Shown here piece by piece: positions 1-8,772 of a DNA stretch of 64,000 nucleotides. Every line of letters begins with the position of its first letter. Position 1 is the stretch's first letter. Under the pieces are notes generated by a model. The model searched no databases. It saw only the letters and a program-made list of their open reading frames with translations, and was not told the DNA's origin. Origin of the DNA: Calditrichota bacterium (GTDB lineage: Bacteria; Calditrichota; Calditrichia; Calditrichales; Calditrichaceae). The stretch is taken from the NCBI GenBank assembly GCA_024278755.1, contig JAJRSO010000061.1, positions 1 to 64,000 of the forward strand, in the 5' to 3' direction. Made by a program: the position numbers and the translations under genes.

Positions 1-99
1 ATGCGCAGAGTGGATAATTATAAAAAATTGCATGAAATGCGTGCTGTGTTAAAACAAGAAGTGACTAAACAAAAGAAAACTATAAAAAATGTGGCGTGA
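1..99 (+). CDS. C-terminal end of an unidentified upstream gene (partial)
   Basis: Frame 1 is open from the first base of the window to a TGA at 97-99, giving about 32 residues rich in Lys and Arg. No domain can be recognised in so short a piece. It may be the tail of a gene that starts before the window, or chance. A promoter-like site and the rmlC gene follow it on the same strand. Confidence 0.35.
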   Translation: MRRVDNYKKLHEMRAVLKQEVTKQKKTIKNVA

Positions 100-143
100 C
101 CTTTTCTTAATAAATTTCAACTAAGATTTGGACATCGCCAAGC

Positions 144-172
144 TTGACTAAATAATAAAATAATAACATATT
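144..172 (+). promoter_or_regulatory. Sigma70-type promoter for rmlC
   Basis: TTGACT at 144-149 and CATATT at 167-172 are separated by 17 bases, in an AT-rich stretch about 28 bases before the rmlC ATG. This matches the housekeeping consensus at 9 of 12 positions. The predicted leader is short and carries the AAAAGGA ribosome site. Confidence 0.5.
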
Positions 173-199
173 CTTAATTCATTTTTAAAAGGAAATGCT

Positions 200-787
200 A
201 TGCAGGTAACAATAGAATCGGTGCATCTCGGCGCCGTGGCGGTGCTTAAACAGGAAAGTTTTCAGGATGCCCGTGGGTTTTTTACGGAAGTGTTTCGGGA
301 AGACCAGTTTAAAGCGCTGGGGCTCCCGTCGCGTTTTGTGCAGGATAACCATTCCGGCTCGGTAAAAGGCGTGACCCGTGGGCTGCATTTTCAGTGGGAG
401 CCGCCCATGGCCAAGATGATGCGTGTAACTAAAGGCGAAGCCTTTTTGGTTGCCGTCGATATTCGCAAAGGCTCGCCCACTTTGGGTCAGTGGTACGGAC
501 GGATTTTGTCGGACAATAGTCGTTTGCAGATTTATGCGCCGGCGGGATTTGCCCGGGGATTTTCCGTTATCTCCGAATACGCGGAAATTCAGTACAAGGT
601 AACCGGCTTATACAACGGTGAAGCGGAATCCGGTATTTTATGGAACGATCCCGAAATCGGTATTGAATGGCCGGTGGAAAATCCGATTCTTTCGGAAAAG
701 GACACAAAGGCTCAGACCCTAAACCAGTGGCTTAATTCGCCCGAGTCGAATTTTTTTAAATATGAACCCGGTCAGGATTTAGCCTAA
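200..787 (+). CDS. rmlC: dTDP-4-dehydrorhamnose 3,5-epimerase (RmlC-like)
   Basis: A 195-residue cupin enzyme that epimerises C3 and C5 of dTDP-4-keto-6-deoxyglucose in cytoplasmic dTDP-L-rhamnose synthesis. The family signature GVxRGLHxQ is present as GVTRGLHFQ with the catalytic His63, followed by the VDIRKGSPT segment (Asp87) and the APAGFARGF strand; here the usual His of GFAHGF is Arg. The length is normal for the family. The ATG is preceded by AAAAGGA at good spacing. It is followed closely by an NAD-dependent epimerase and an rmlD gene, which fits nucleotide-sugar synthesis; rmlA and rmlB are not in the window. Other RmlC-type sugar epimerases cannot be excluded. Confidence 0.88.
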   Translation: MQVTIESVHLGAVAVLKQESFQDARGFFTEVFREDQFKALGLPSRFVQDNHSGSVKGVTRGLHFQWEPPMAKMMRVTKGEAFLVAVDIRKGSPTLGQWYGRILSDNSRLQIYAPAGFARGFSVISEYAEIQYKVTGLYNGEAESGILWNDPEIGIEWPVENPILSEKDTKAQTLNQWLNSPESNFFKYEPGQDLA

Positions 788-874
788 ATAACAGATTGTC
801 ATTCTGAGAAAAACGTTTTCAGAGAGATGGTAAATAACGAAAAGGATTTTAAGCCTAAAAATAAGGAAAACAGT

Positions 875-1825
875 ATGCGTATTTTAGTTGCCGGCGGCGC
901 CGGTTATATCGGCTCTACCCTTATTCCGCGTCTGCTGGAACGAGGGTATGAAATTGACGTGATTGATCTCTTCTGGTTTGGCGACCATCTGCCCAAAGAG
1001 GTGGGACGCATAAAAAAAGATATTTTTGAAATGCAAGCGTCCGAAATGGAAAAATACGACCAGGTTATTTTTCTCGCCGGTCTGTCCAACGATCCCATGG
1101 CCGAATTCTCGCCGGGACAAAACTTTATTTCCAATGCGGCGGCGCCGGCCTTTATGGGTTTTATCGCCAAACAGGCCGGCGTAAAACGCTTTATTTATGC
1201 CGGTTCCTGTTCCGTTTACGGCTACACAGTGGACGAATTGTATGACGAAACTTCTCCCGCTATTTCCAATTATCCATACGGAATTTCCAAGCTTCAGGGC
1301 GAACAGGCCGTGCTGGCCATGGCCGATGAAAACTTTTCATTTATCGCGCTGCGCCAGGGTACGGTAAGCGGTTACAGTCCGCGTATGCGCCTCGACCTGA
1401 TCGTCAATACCATGTTTAAAAGCGCGGTGCTGAATAAGGAAATCACCGTTAATAATCCGGCCATCTGGCGTCCCATTCTCAGCATCCACGATGCGGTGAC
1501 CGCCTATATCCGGGCCATCGAAGCCAGTCCGTCGATTTCCGGTATCTTTAATGTAGCCTCGGCCAATTATACGGTTGGCGAAGTGGGCGATATGGTACGC
1601 AGTTCGGTGCAGGAAAATATGGATATGGAAATTAAGCTGAATATTAAGCACATTCAGGATTATCGCAATTATAAGGTAAGTATCGAAAAAGCACGTAATA
1701 TGCTTAGTTTTAAACCGCATTACGATATTGATATGATCGTTAAAGATCTGGTTGCGAATTTTGATAAATTTAAAGATTTTGATAATCCCGCTTATTACAA
1801 TATCCAGGTGTTTAAGGAATTATAA
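875..1825 (+). CDS. NAD-dependent epimerase/dehydratase (extended SDR)
   Basis: A 316-residue extended short-chain dehydrogenase/reductase acting on a nucleotide sugar. The N-terminal Rossmann motif GGAGYIG lies at residues 7-13 and the catalytic pair YxxxK is Tyr135/Lys139, after an AGSCSVYG strand. The open frame extends back to 827, but ATG 875 is preferred: it has AAGGA at 864-868 and begins directly with the Rossmann strand MRILVAGG. The substrate cannot be read from sequence; the position between rmlC and rmlD suggests a deoxysugar or UDP-sugar step. The family is certain, the specific reaction is not. Confidence 0.85.
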   Translation: MRILVAGGAGYIGSTLIPRLLERGYEIDVIDLFWFGDHLPKEVGRIKKDIFEMQASEMEKYDQVIFLAGLSNDPMAEFSPGQNFISNAAAPAFMGFIAKQAGVKRFIYAGSCSVYGYTVDELYDETSPAISNYPYGISKLQGEQAVLAMADENFSFIALRQGTVSGYSPRMRLDLIVNTMFKSAVLNKEITVNNPAIWRPILSIHDAVTAYIRAIEASPSISGIFNVASANYTVGEVGDMVRSSVQENMDMEIKLNIKHIQDYRNYKVSIEKARNMLSFKPHYDIDMIVKDLVANFDKFKDFDNPAYYNIQVFKEL

Positions 1826-1894
1826 ATGATCATTAGTGTTCGGTTAAATAAAAGAACTTTTAAAAAAGAAAATTGGGTTGATTATTTCGTATTT

Positions 1895-1981
1895 TGACCC
1901 TCCCCGGTTCCCGATTTATCGGGAACCTTTCCCCTCCCTAATTGAATTAGGGAGGGGCTTGCCGAAAGTAAGGGGTGGGTA
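1895..1981. repeat. Palindromic intergenic repeat with two hairpins
   Basis: This lies in the 304-base spacer 1826-2129, which holds no gene. A perfect 10-bp stem is formed by 1906-1915 and 1918-1927, and a perfect 13-bp stem by 1931-1943 and 1945-1957 around a single G. The ends (TGACCCTCCCC at 1895 and GGGGTGGGTA at 1972) are imperfect inverted repeats. It resembles REP- or MITE-like nonautonomous repeats and could also act as a transcription terminator. The rest of the spacer is AT-rich without further structure. Confidence 0.65.
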
Positions 1982-2129
1982 AAAGAAATGTTTAATAATC
2001 AAGTCTCAGTTTTTTACTAAATGCACTAACCTTTGATGTACATAGTGCTTTTTAGACATTTGTTACTTTTTAACCGGACACTATTGATAAAGGATGAATT
2101 TTGAAGGATAAATTATTTTTCAGGTAAAT

Positions 2130-3002
2130 ATGCAAAAACTTAAAGTCGTCGTTATCGGTGCAAACGGCCAGTTGGGATCGGATATCAGCGCTTATTTTTC
2201 CGGGCGCTGTACCTTAACCGGATTAACGCACGAACAGATCGAAATTACGAACCTCGACAATGTTCGTAACGTATTATCCTCATTAAAGCCGGATGTGGTT
2301 ATCAATACGGCCGCCTACCACAATGTGCCCAAATGCGAAGAAGATCCGCTGCGTTCGTTCGAAATAAACGGACTGGGCGCTTTAAATCTCGCTAAGCTGT
2401 CCACAGAACTAAAATATAAATTTGTACACTATTCCACCGACTATGTCTTCGACGGCGCCAAACAGCAGGCCTACCTGGAGAGCGATTGCCCCAATCCGTT
2501 AAATGTGTATGCGCTGACAAAGTTAGACGGTGAGAAACTGATCCAAAATTACAGCGAACGTTATTTTATAATTCGGGTGGCTGGTATTTACGGTTTAACC
2601 CCCTGCCGGGCCAAGGGCGGAAATTTTATCGATACGATGGTGAAAGCGGCCGCTGCTCGTCCGCTGGTAAAAGTGGTGAATGATGAAGTTCTGACGCCCA
2701 CCTCCACACAGGAGATCGCCCGCAATACCTGGGAACTGATTCAGACAGAAGCATACGATCTTTATCATATGACGGCGCAGGAGGCGGTTTCGTGGTACGA
2801 GTTTGCCCGGGTCATTTTCAAGGAATTAGATTTAAAAACCCCGCTGGAATCCTGTTCCGCTTCGGAATTTCCGTCTCCGGTTAAACGTCCGCTGTACAGC
2901 GCCCTGGAAAACGGAAACCTCAAAAAAATAAATCTCGATTTAATGGGCCACTGGAAAACTGCGCTGATTGATTATTTAAGTCAATACAAAGCGCTTCGAT
3001 AG
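2130..3002 (+). CDS. rmlD: dTDP-4-dehydrorhamnose reductase (RmlD-like), copy 1
   Basis: A 290-residue SDR protein that would reduce dTDP-4-keto-L-rhamnose to dTDP-L-rhamnose. It has the GANGQLG nucleotide-binding motif near residue 10, the RmlD signatures INTAAYHNVPKCE and HYSTDYVFDG, and the catalytic YALTK (YxxxK). Length is normal. The ATG follows an AGGTAAAT stretch, a weak ribosome site. A second, clearly divergent RmlD homologue lies at 8773-9663, so one of the two may serve a different sugar. Confidence 0.85.
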   Translation: MQKLKVVVIGANGQLGSDISAYFSGRCTLTGLTHEQIEITNLDNVRNVLSSLKPDVVINTAAYHNVPKCEEDPLRSFEINGLGALNLAKLSTELKYKFVHYSTDYVFDGAKQQAYLESDCPNPLNVYALTKLDGEKLIQNYSERYFIIRVAGIYGLTPCRAKGGNFIDTMVKAAAARPLVKVVNDEVLTPTSTQEIARNTWELIQTEAYDLYHMTAQEAVSWYEFARVIFKELDLKTPLESCSASEFPSPVKRPLYSALENGNLKKINLDLMGHWKTALIDYLSQYKALR

Positions 3003-3261
3003 AATCGTTCCCCGTCTTTGCGCCTGTCCCGGGTGGAACGAGGAAACTAGCGCAAGCGATGAAGTAATCCACGCCCGTACCTCGCCCGCCATGACCGCAC
3101 GCGGGGCGCACCCGTCATCACGAACGACGAAGGAGTGAAGTGATCCCATGCCGGGCTGGCGGCAAATTCCAAGTATCAACTTCCAAACACCACAATCCAG
3201 GTTGTACTGTGAACTGCAAACCGTCACCTGTTCACTGCAAACGGCTTTCCGCTTTCCCCAT

Positions 3262-3306
3262 AGGGATCGCTTCGTTCGCTACACTCTTTCGCGATGACGA
3301 TGCGCC
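3262..3306 (+). repeat. Short direct repeat, copy 1
   Basis: A stretch containing TCGCTTCGTT and CGCGATGACGATGCG is repeated imperfectly at 3442-3486. The two differ at a handful of positions in the middle. It overlaps the start of the longer direct repeat. Confidence 0.6.
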
Positions 3307-3440
3307 ACGAACACTCCCCCCTGTCCTTTGGACATCCCCCCTTATTTTTAAGGGGGGAACCGGAACGCGTATCCTTTAAATATTTGAAATTCCATTCGTG
3401 TAAATCCGTGTAATTCGTGGACAAAACGTTCGGTGACGGC
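3293..3440 (+). repeat. Long direct repeat, copy 1
   Basis: About 148 bases shared with 3613-3766 at high identity. The unit contains TGCGCCACGAACAC, CCTTTGGACAT, a CCCTTATTTTTAAGGG palindrome-like core, CCTTTAAATATTTGAAATT, and a quasi-tandem TTCGTGTAAATCCGTG stretch ending in GTGACGGC. The copies differ by small indels in the C and G runs. Confidence 0.8.
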
Positions 3441-3441
3441 A

Positions 3442-3486
3442 AGGGGTCGCTTCGTTGGCAACGCTCTCTCGCGATGACGATGCGTG
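3442..3486 (+). repeat. Short direct repeat, copy 2
   Basis: Second copy of the unit at 3262-3306, ending with the same CGCGATGACGATGCG string. Its arrangement between the two long copies suggests stacked insertions or duplications of the same intergenic material. Confidence 0.55.
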
Positions 3487-3506
3487 GGGGGCGCCGGTGA
3501 TCCCAT

Positions 3507-3594
3507 GGATAAATCCCGGGGCTATTCAGAGCTGACTTGCCACGAGGTTCACCTCGTGGATAAAGGCTCCGGAAATATCCTCGGGGATTTATCC
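3507..3594. repeat. Nested palindrome (cruciform-like)
   Basis: Outer arms 3507-3519 (GGATAAATCCCGG) and 3582-3594 (CGGGGATTTATCC) are inverted copies with one mismatch. Inside lies a perfect 9-bp hairpin, CCACGAGGT / ACCTCGTGG, at 3540-3559 with a two-base loop. Such a structure is typical of small mobile palindromic repeats; function unknown. Confidence 0.65.
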
Positions 3595-3612
3595 CCACCA
3601 TCGCTCACTCGG

Positions 3613-3766
3613 AATGACGGTGCGCCACGAACACCCCCCCCCTTGTCCTTTGGACATCCACCCCTTATTTTTAAGGGAGGAACCGGAACGCATATCCTTT
3701 AAATATTTGAAATTCCATTCGTGTAAATCCGTGTAATTCGTGGACAAAACGTTCAGGGATGACGGC
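3613..3766 (+). repeat. Long direct repeat, copy 2
   Basis: Second copy of the unit at 3293-3440. It includes the same CCTTTAAATATTTGAAATT and TCGTGGACAAAACGTTC strings and ends in GATGACGGC. It has a longer C run (C9 at 3634-3642) than copy 1. Confidence 0.8.
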
Positions 3767-3906
3767 ATTGAACTATATCACTTTCTTCCACGTATAAATC
3801 CCAACATACCCGATTTTCTTAAGGGAGGTATCCGGTAGTTCAACTTGATCCAATCTGGATTTATAGTTAGCTTAATCATTTTTTACGATAAAATAAAGGT
3901 ATCCGT

Positions 3907-6552
3907 ATGAACTGGATAAAAACAAACCGAATTGTTGCGCTGATTGTTTTTTTAATCGCTCTTACCGTGTATTTTTTAACCGCCGCGCCTGCTGTTTCTT
4001 TTTGGGATTGCGGTGAGTTTATTGCCTGTAGTTTTAAGATGGCGGTGCCTCATCCGCCCGGCGCTCCGCTCTTTTTATTATTAGGTCGGATTTTTTCGCT
4101 GCTGCCGTTTGCCGATGATATTGCGTTTCGCATAAACACGATTTCGGTCATTACCAGCGCCCTAACCATTATGCTGCTTTATTTAACGATTGTGCATTTA
4201 GTACGTGCCTGGAAGAGTAAATTAGAAGGTGATTCGGAATGGTTAACCGCTATTTTCTCCGGTGTGATAGGATCGCTGACCTTTGCTTTTACCCATAGTT
4301 TTTGGTTCAATGCGGTCGAAGCGGAAGTGTACGCGCTTTCAATGTTGTTCACATCGCTGTTGGTGTGGCTGATTTTAGTCTGGGCCGAAAAATCGGACGA
4401 ACCCGGAAACGAACGGTATCTACTAATGATTGCCTATATCGTCGGCCTGGCCATTGCTGTGCATTTGCTCAATGTGCTGGCTCTGCCTTTTGTTGCAATG
4501 ATATATTATTACAAGAAATTTGATTTCAATCTAAAATCCTTTCTGACTATGACAGCGGTAACCGCAGTGGTGATGTTGGCGGTTTACCCGGGAATTGTAA
4601 AATATATTCCAAAACTAACCCGGGTGATAGGTTTTCCCGGCTTAGCGCTTGCTTTTTTAGCGCTTCTATGGTCGGCCTGGTGGGCTTTAAAAAATGGGAA
4701 AAAGATTTATGCGATTAGTCTGGCTTCCATTATTTTAATTATGATCGGCTATTCCAGTTACGGCTCCATTTATATCCGCTCTAATCTGAATCCTAATATT
4801 GATGAAAACAACCCCGAAACGCTGGAAAAATTTATCGGCTATATTGAGCGCGAGCAATACGGAGACCATTCCATTACCGATCGTGAAGGGGTTTGGAAAA
4901 CATCGCCAAATGCCCGGAAATATACTTCCACATCCGATTACTTCTGGAATTACCAGGTTAACAAAATGTACAACCGTTATTTTTTATGGAATTTTGTCGG
5001 CCTGAGCAATGACGAGGCCAGCGTGGATTTTAGTAAATTTTTTATGCTGCCGCTTTTGTTAGGGTTACTGGGAATTTATTGGCATTTCAGGCGAGACCCC
5101 AAACGCGCGCTGGCGGTACTGGCCCTCTTTTTTATGACCGGGCTGGCTATTGTACTTTATCTTAATCAGCCGGATCCACAGCCCCGGGAACGAGATTATA
5201 GCTATGTGGGGAGCTTTTTTGCCTTTTCCATTTGGGTCGGGCTTGGATTTGCCGGATTCATTGATATTTTAAAAGAGTTTGTTTTTAAAGATAAAAAGAC
5301 ACTAAAATTGTCCGTGTTGTATGTAACGTTTACCTTTTTGCTCATTGCCGTTCCCGGCCAAATGCTGGCAAAAGATTTTCACCGACAGGATCGTACCGGT
5401 AATTATGTGGCCTGGGACTACTCCTACAATATGTTACAATCCTGCGAGCCGAACGCAATTTTATTTACGAACGGTGATAATGACACCTTTCCGCTATGGT
5501 ACCTGCAGGAAGTGGAAGGAATCCGAACCGATGTGCGTATTGTAAATTTGAGTCTGCTGAATACCGATTGGTATATTTACCAGTTGCGCGATATGAAGCC
5601 GAAGGTGCCCATGCGTATGAGTAACGGAGAAATTGACCGTGTGGGTGTTCGTCCCTGGAAGGAAAAGAAAATATCCATAAAAGTGCCGGAAAAAGTTGCC
5701 AAACGGTATCATGAGGAATATCTAAAGCAATATGAAAAAAAGAATTTACCTCTTCCCAATGAGATTAAATTTACGGTTAAACCGGCGATAAAAAGTCAAT
5801 ACGGCGGACTGCTTCGTACACAGGATTATATGATTATAAACATCATTGCAGCCAACCAGTGGAAGCGGCCTGTTTATTTTGCCGTAACCGTACCGCGCAG
5901 CAATATGGTTTCGGAACTGGCCGATTTCTTCAGAATGGACGGCCTGGTTATGAAACTGGTGCCTTATAAGAACTGGGAATTATCGGCGCCTGAAATGAAA
6001 AAAAATCTCTTACAGGTATATAAATTCCGCGGTTTAAACGATCCGTCGGTTTATCTGAATTTGAGTACCTTAAGCTTGTTGCAAAATTACCGCCATGCCT
6101 TTGTGCAATTGGCCGATTATTACTCTCGTACCAATCAGCAGAGCGAGATTAAACATATCCTCGAAGAAATGGACAAAAAGATTTCCCCCGATGTAATTCC
6201 CTGGACAAACCCCGGCATTGAGGCGGTAACCTACGCTTTTCGCATTATTGCCGATTCCACTTACGAAGATACGATTTTGAGCAATGATCGGTTTAACCGT
6301 AATTTGCCGCTTTTAGGAGAACACCTGTTGCGTTTGCGCAGTCCTAAAAAAGCAGTGCCGCTGTTAGAAAAAGCCTACGAGCTCAGTCCGGTTAATCCGC
6401 GGGTTTTGGGTTTACTGCTAAATGCCTACGAAATGAGCGGGCAGGCCGAAAAAGCAATTTCTCCGCTGGAACAGTGGCTGGAGCTGAACCCGCAGGACAA
6501 AAATGCGAGAAGACTGTTGGAGTCTATTAAAGGGAAAAACCAGAAGAATTAA
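3907..6552 (+). CDS. DUF2723 family membrane protein with C-terminal TPR region (GT-C-like)
   Basis: An 881-residue polytopic inner-membrane protein. The N-terminus (TAAPAVSFWDCGEFIA, then HPPGAPLF) is the hallmark of the DUF2723 family, related to TMEM260/protein O-mannosyltransferase-like GT-C proteins; the Asp-Cys-Gly-Glu motif near residues 36-39 sits where GT-C enzymes have their catalytic acidic loop. About a dozen hydrophobic segments follow, then a soluble part with NGDNDTFPLWYLQ and a C-terminal TPR-like region (KAVPLLEKAYELSPVNPR, residues ~810-870). The likely role is transfer of a sugar from a polyprenyl carrier to protein or another acceptor, by family inference. It overlaps the next gene by one base, so the two are co-translated. 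Confidence 0.85.
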   Translation: MNWIKTNRIVALIVFLIALTVYFLTAAPAVSFWDCGEFIACSFKMAVPHPPGAPLFLLLGRIFSLLPFADDIAFRINTISVITSALTIMLLYLTIVHLVRAWKSKLEGDSEWLTAIFSGVIGSLTFAFTHSFWFNAVEAEVYALSMLFTSLLVWLILVWAEKSDEPGNERYLLMIAYIVGLAIAVHLLNVLALPFVAMIYYYKKFDFNLKSFLTMTAVTAVVMLAVYPGIVKYIPKLTRVIGFPGLALAFLALLWSAWWALKNGKKIYAISLASIILIMIGYSSYGSIYIRSNLNPNIDENNPETLEKFIGYIEREQYGDHSITDREGVWKTSPNARKYTSTSDYFWNYQVNKMYNRYFLWNFVGLSNDEASVDFSKFFMLPLLLGLLGIYWHFRRDPKRALAVLALFFMTGLAIVLYLNQPDPQPRERDYSYVGSFFAFSIWVGLGFAGFIDILKEFVFKDKKTLKLSVLYVTFTFLLIAVPGQMLAKDFHRQDRTGNYVAWDYSYNMLQSCEPNAILFTNGDNDTFPLWYLQEVEGIRTDVRIVNLSLLNTDWYIYQLRDMKPKVPMRMSNGEIDRVGVRPWKEKKISIKVPEKVAKRYHEEYLKQYEKKNLPLPNEIKFTVKPAIKSQYGGLLRTQDYMIINIIAANQWKRPVYFAVTVPRSNMVSELADFFRMDGLVMKLVPYKNWELSAPEMKKNLLQVYKFRGLNDPSVYLNLSTLSLLQNYRHAFVQLADYYSRTNQQSEIKHILEEMDKKISPDVIPWTNPGIEAVTYAFRIIADSTYEDTILSNDRFNRNLPLLGEHLLRLRSPKKAVPLLEKAYELSPVNPRVLGLLLNAYEMSGQAEKAISPLEQWLELNPQDKNARRLLESIKGKNQKN

Positions 6553-7535
6553 TGAAGATTTTAAAAAATACGATTAAAATTCTTATTTCAGCGGGGCTTT
6601 TGGCTTATCTTGTTTATCGGGCGGAACCGCAGAAAATAATCGACATTTTAACGACCGCCTGGCGGGCAAACGGCTTTGTTTACCTTGCGGCGGCTTTTTT
6701 CTTTGAAATACTTGCTGTATTTATTATGTCCATGCGTTGGCGGAAGCTGTTAAGCGGTTACCGGCTTAAAGTGAAACTCAGCCGTTTAACCGGCTTTTAT
6801 CTGATTGGTTTGTTTTTTAATAATTTTTTGCCAACCAGTATCGGCGGGGACGTAATTCGTATTTATAAAGTAGTGAATGAAACGAGCGACCGCGCCAGTG
6901 GATTCGCCAGTGTTATTATTGAACGTATTATGGGAATCGCGGCAACGCTCCTTATTGCCATTGTCTCCCTCTTTTTTATATCGCAGCAATTTCACAGTAA
7001 AAAACTGATGGCGGCTTCTATTTTGCTTTTTTTATCGATATTCGCCGCGTTTGCTTTTATTATTGTGGAACGTCCTTTTAAATTATTGTTACGCTTATTT
7101 GATAAACTTACCTTTTTTAACATCGGTGAAAAGGTTAATAAATTGCTGGAAGCAATCCACTATTTTAGTGAAAAGCGTCGTATTCTGTTGTATGCTTTTC
7201 TGTTTTCCCTCGCATCGCAGGGCGCCATTGTAGTAATGAATTATTTTTTAGCGCTGGCGTTTAATATTCAAATAGATTTTATGTTTCTGGCCATGGTAAT
7301 TCCCATTACTTTTGTGCTTACGATTTTACCATCGATAAACGGAGTGGGGCTCCGTGATCTGGGTTTTGTGGGTCTGCTTGCGCGTGTGGGCGTAAGCAAT
7401 GCAGCCGCATTGTCCATGTCTTTTATGAATCTGATCATTCCCATGATGCTTTCGATTGCCGGAGCGGTGTTGTTTGTTGTTCAAAAACGTAATTCAAAAG
7501 GAGATGGTTATGACGTACTCAAAACAAGTTCTTAA
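6552..7535 (+). CDS. Lysylphosphatidylglycerol-synthase-TM/AglD-like membrane protein
   Basis: A 327-residue integral membrane protein of the UPF0104 type (flippase-like LPG synthase transmembrane region). It has 7-8 hydrophobic helices and the family pattern FFNNFLPTSIGGDVIRIY, followed by ASVIIERIMG and LPSINGVGLRDLGFV. The lysyl-transferase domain of full MprF proteins is absent. Related proteins act beside polyprenyl-phosphate glycosyltransferases, so a role in lipid-linked sugar handling with the DUF2723 neighbour is a fair guess. Its ATG overlaps the TAA of the upstream gene, and its 3' end overlaps the next gene. Confidence 0.8.
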   Translation: MKILKNTIKILISAGLLAYLVYRAEPQKIIDILTTAWRANGFVYLAAAFFFEILAVFIMSMRWRKLLSGYRLKVKLSRLTGFYLIGLFFNNFLPTSIGGDVIRIYKVVNETSDRASGFASVIIERIMGIAATLLIAIVSLFFISQQFHSKKLMAASILLFLSIFAAFAFIIVERPFKLLLRLFDKLTFFNIGEKVNKLLEAIHYFSEKRRILLYAFLFSLASQGAIVVMNYFLALAFNIQIDFMFLAMVIPITFVLTILPSINGVGLRDLGFVGLLARVGVSNAAALSMSFMNLIIPMMLSIAGAVLFVVQKRNSKGDGYDVLKTSS

Positions 7536-8541
7536 ATTGTTGGTACTGCTTTTATCCTTTTCAGTTTTGGTTTTCATTAACTCCTGCAACATTAAGCCGG
7601 GTACACTTGGGGCCCAGTATCGTATTTTTGTCGTGGCCGATTCAGCATTTTGGCAAACGGTAGAACCGCAGGTGCGGGCAGTTTTCGAAAAAGAGCTGGT
7701 TACCCCGCATTCCGAAAAAAGTTATTTTATTACCATGATTCCCCTCGATCAACTAAACGCACTGAACGATCGTATGAATGTTTTTTTTATGGGGATTATA
7801 AATGGCGAAGGCGCTGTGGATCAGTATCTTACCAAATATATGCCACAAAATTTTAAACAGGGGGTACAGGAGGGAAAGTATTTTTATTCCTTTAATAAAG
7901 ATATGTTTGCCCGTGATCAGATTAGCCTTATTATGATGGCCGCGGATACCTCGTCCTTCCTTGCAAATCTTGAAGCAATGAAAAGTGAAATATATAATAA
8001 ATTTACGGAAAAATATTTGGCCCGGCTTAAAAAAACCATGTTCGAACGCGACGACAACCCGTCTGTGCAAAAATTTCTGAGGAAACATTTTGGCTGGAGT
8101 ATACAATTGCAGCAGGATTATTTTATTGCCAACGATGATGAAGAGACAAAATATGTCTGGCTGCGCCGTATCCATCCCAATCGCTGGATCTCTATCTGGG
8201 AGATGGAACGCACAACAGACAGCCTTAGCCTGGATACGTTAAAACAAATCCGCAACCGTATGGCTCGTAAATACTATCAGGGTGATATTGTTGTGGATGA
8301 AGATCTCTCTTTGGAAACGGTTCCTTTTAACGGCTATCCGGCACAGAAGATGACAGGGCTTTGGCAAAACGATTCTCTTGTCGTAGGCGGCCCGTTTCGG
8401 CTTTATGCGCTGAAGGATACGCTTAAAAACAAACGGTATTTCATTGATATTGCCGTTATGGCTCCCGGCGAACTAAAAAAACCGTATCTGGACCAACTGG
8501 AAGTTATGGCACATACGTTTCGTGCGGTTGAGCAGGAATAA
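7510..8541 (+). CDS. DUF4837 family lipoprotein
   Basis: A predicted lipoprotein of 343 residues. ATG 7510 is preferred because AAGGAG at 7498-7503 is 6 bases upstream; the ATG at 7504 touches the ribosome site. The signal peptide (KLLVLLLSFSVLVFINSC) ends in a lipobox-like INSC. The mature protein begins with a GAQYRIFVVADSAFW strand typical of DUF4837, followed by two related alpha/beta halves. Function is unknown; the family is common in Bacteroidota and relatives. It overlaps the preceding membrane protein by 26 bases, implying co-expression. Confidence 0.75.
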   Translation: MTYSKQVLKLLVLLLSFSVLVFINSCNIKPGTLGAQYRIFVVADSAFWQTVEPQVRAVFEKELVTPHSEKSYFITMIPLDQLNALNDRMNVFFMGIINGEGAVDQYLTKYMPQNFKQGVQEGKYFYSFNKDMFARDQISLIMMAADTSSFLANLEAMKSEIYNKFTEKYLARLKKTMFERDDNPSVQKFLRKHFGWSIQLQQDYFIANDDEETKYVWLRRIHPNRWISIWEMERTTDSLSLDTLKQIRNRMARKYYQGDIVVDEDLSLETVPFNGYPAQKMTGLWQNDSLVVGGPFRLYALKDTLKNKRYFIDIAVMAPGELKKPYLDQLEVMAHTFRAVEQE

Positions 8542-8772
8542 GAGTATTACCCAAAGTTCTGATGTGAAAATTAGGAAACGCCAAAACACAAATAAACACC
8601 AAATTCAAAAACTTAAACAGGCATCTACAAGATGATTTTTGTTATTTGCACTTTAGAATTTAAGGTATAATTTAAATACCGACTTGCTTTATATTTTTAA
8701 AAGTATTTAATTAAAGGCTCGGTTTATAGCTTCTGCTGAAAGCCGGGATAATAAACAATAAAAGGATTATAA

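Larger units (their letters stand above)
3003..3906. other. Gene-free spacer packed with degenerate repeats
   Basis: About 900 bases without a credible gene. Short open frames here have no ribosome sites and no recognisable proteins, and they run through repeats on both strands. The stretch carries two copies of a ~150-base unit, two copies of a ~45-base unit and a nested palindrome, listed separately. C-rich and G-rich runs (C9 at 3634-3642) contrast with the neighbouring genes. A weak promoter-like pair TTGATC (3845) / TAGCTT (3868) with 17-base spacing precedes the next gene. Confidence 0.7.

Noticed and set aside
798-821. Hairpin between rmlC and the epimerase gene
   Set aside because: The stem needs bulges and has no T run; it was kept only as a shared 11-mer with the element at 21350.
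827-874. N-terminal extension of the NAD-dependent epimerase
   Set aside because: The ATG at 875 has a better ribosome site and starts directly at the Rossmann fold; the extension is charged spacer-like sequence.
2920-3702. Several open frames of 60-125 codons on both strands
   Set aside because: They run through repeats and spacer DNA, have no ribosome sites and give Arg/Pro-rich products without recognisable domains.
3293-3766. CRISPR-like array
   Set aside because: Only two copies of a ~150-base unit, with no regular short repeats or spacers and no cas genes.
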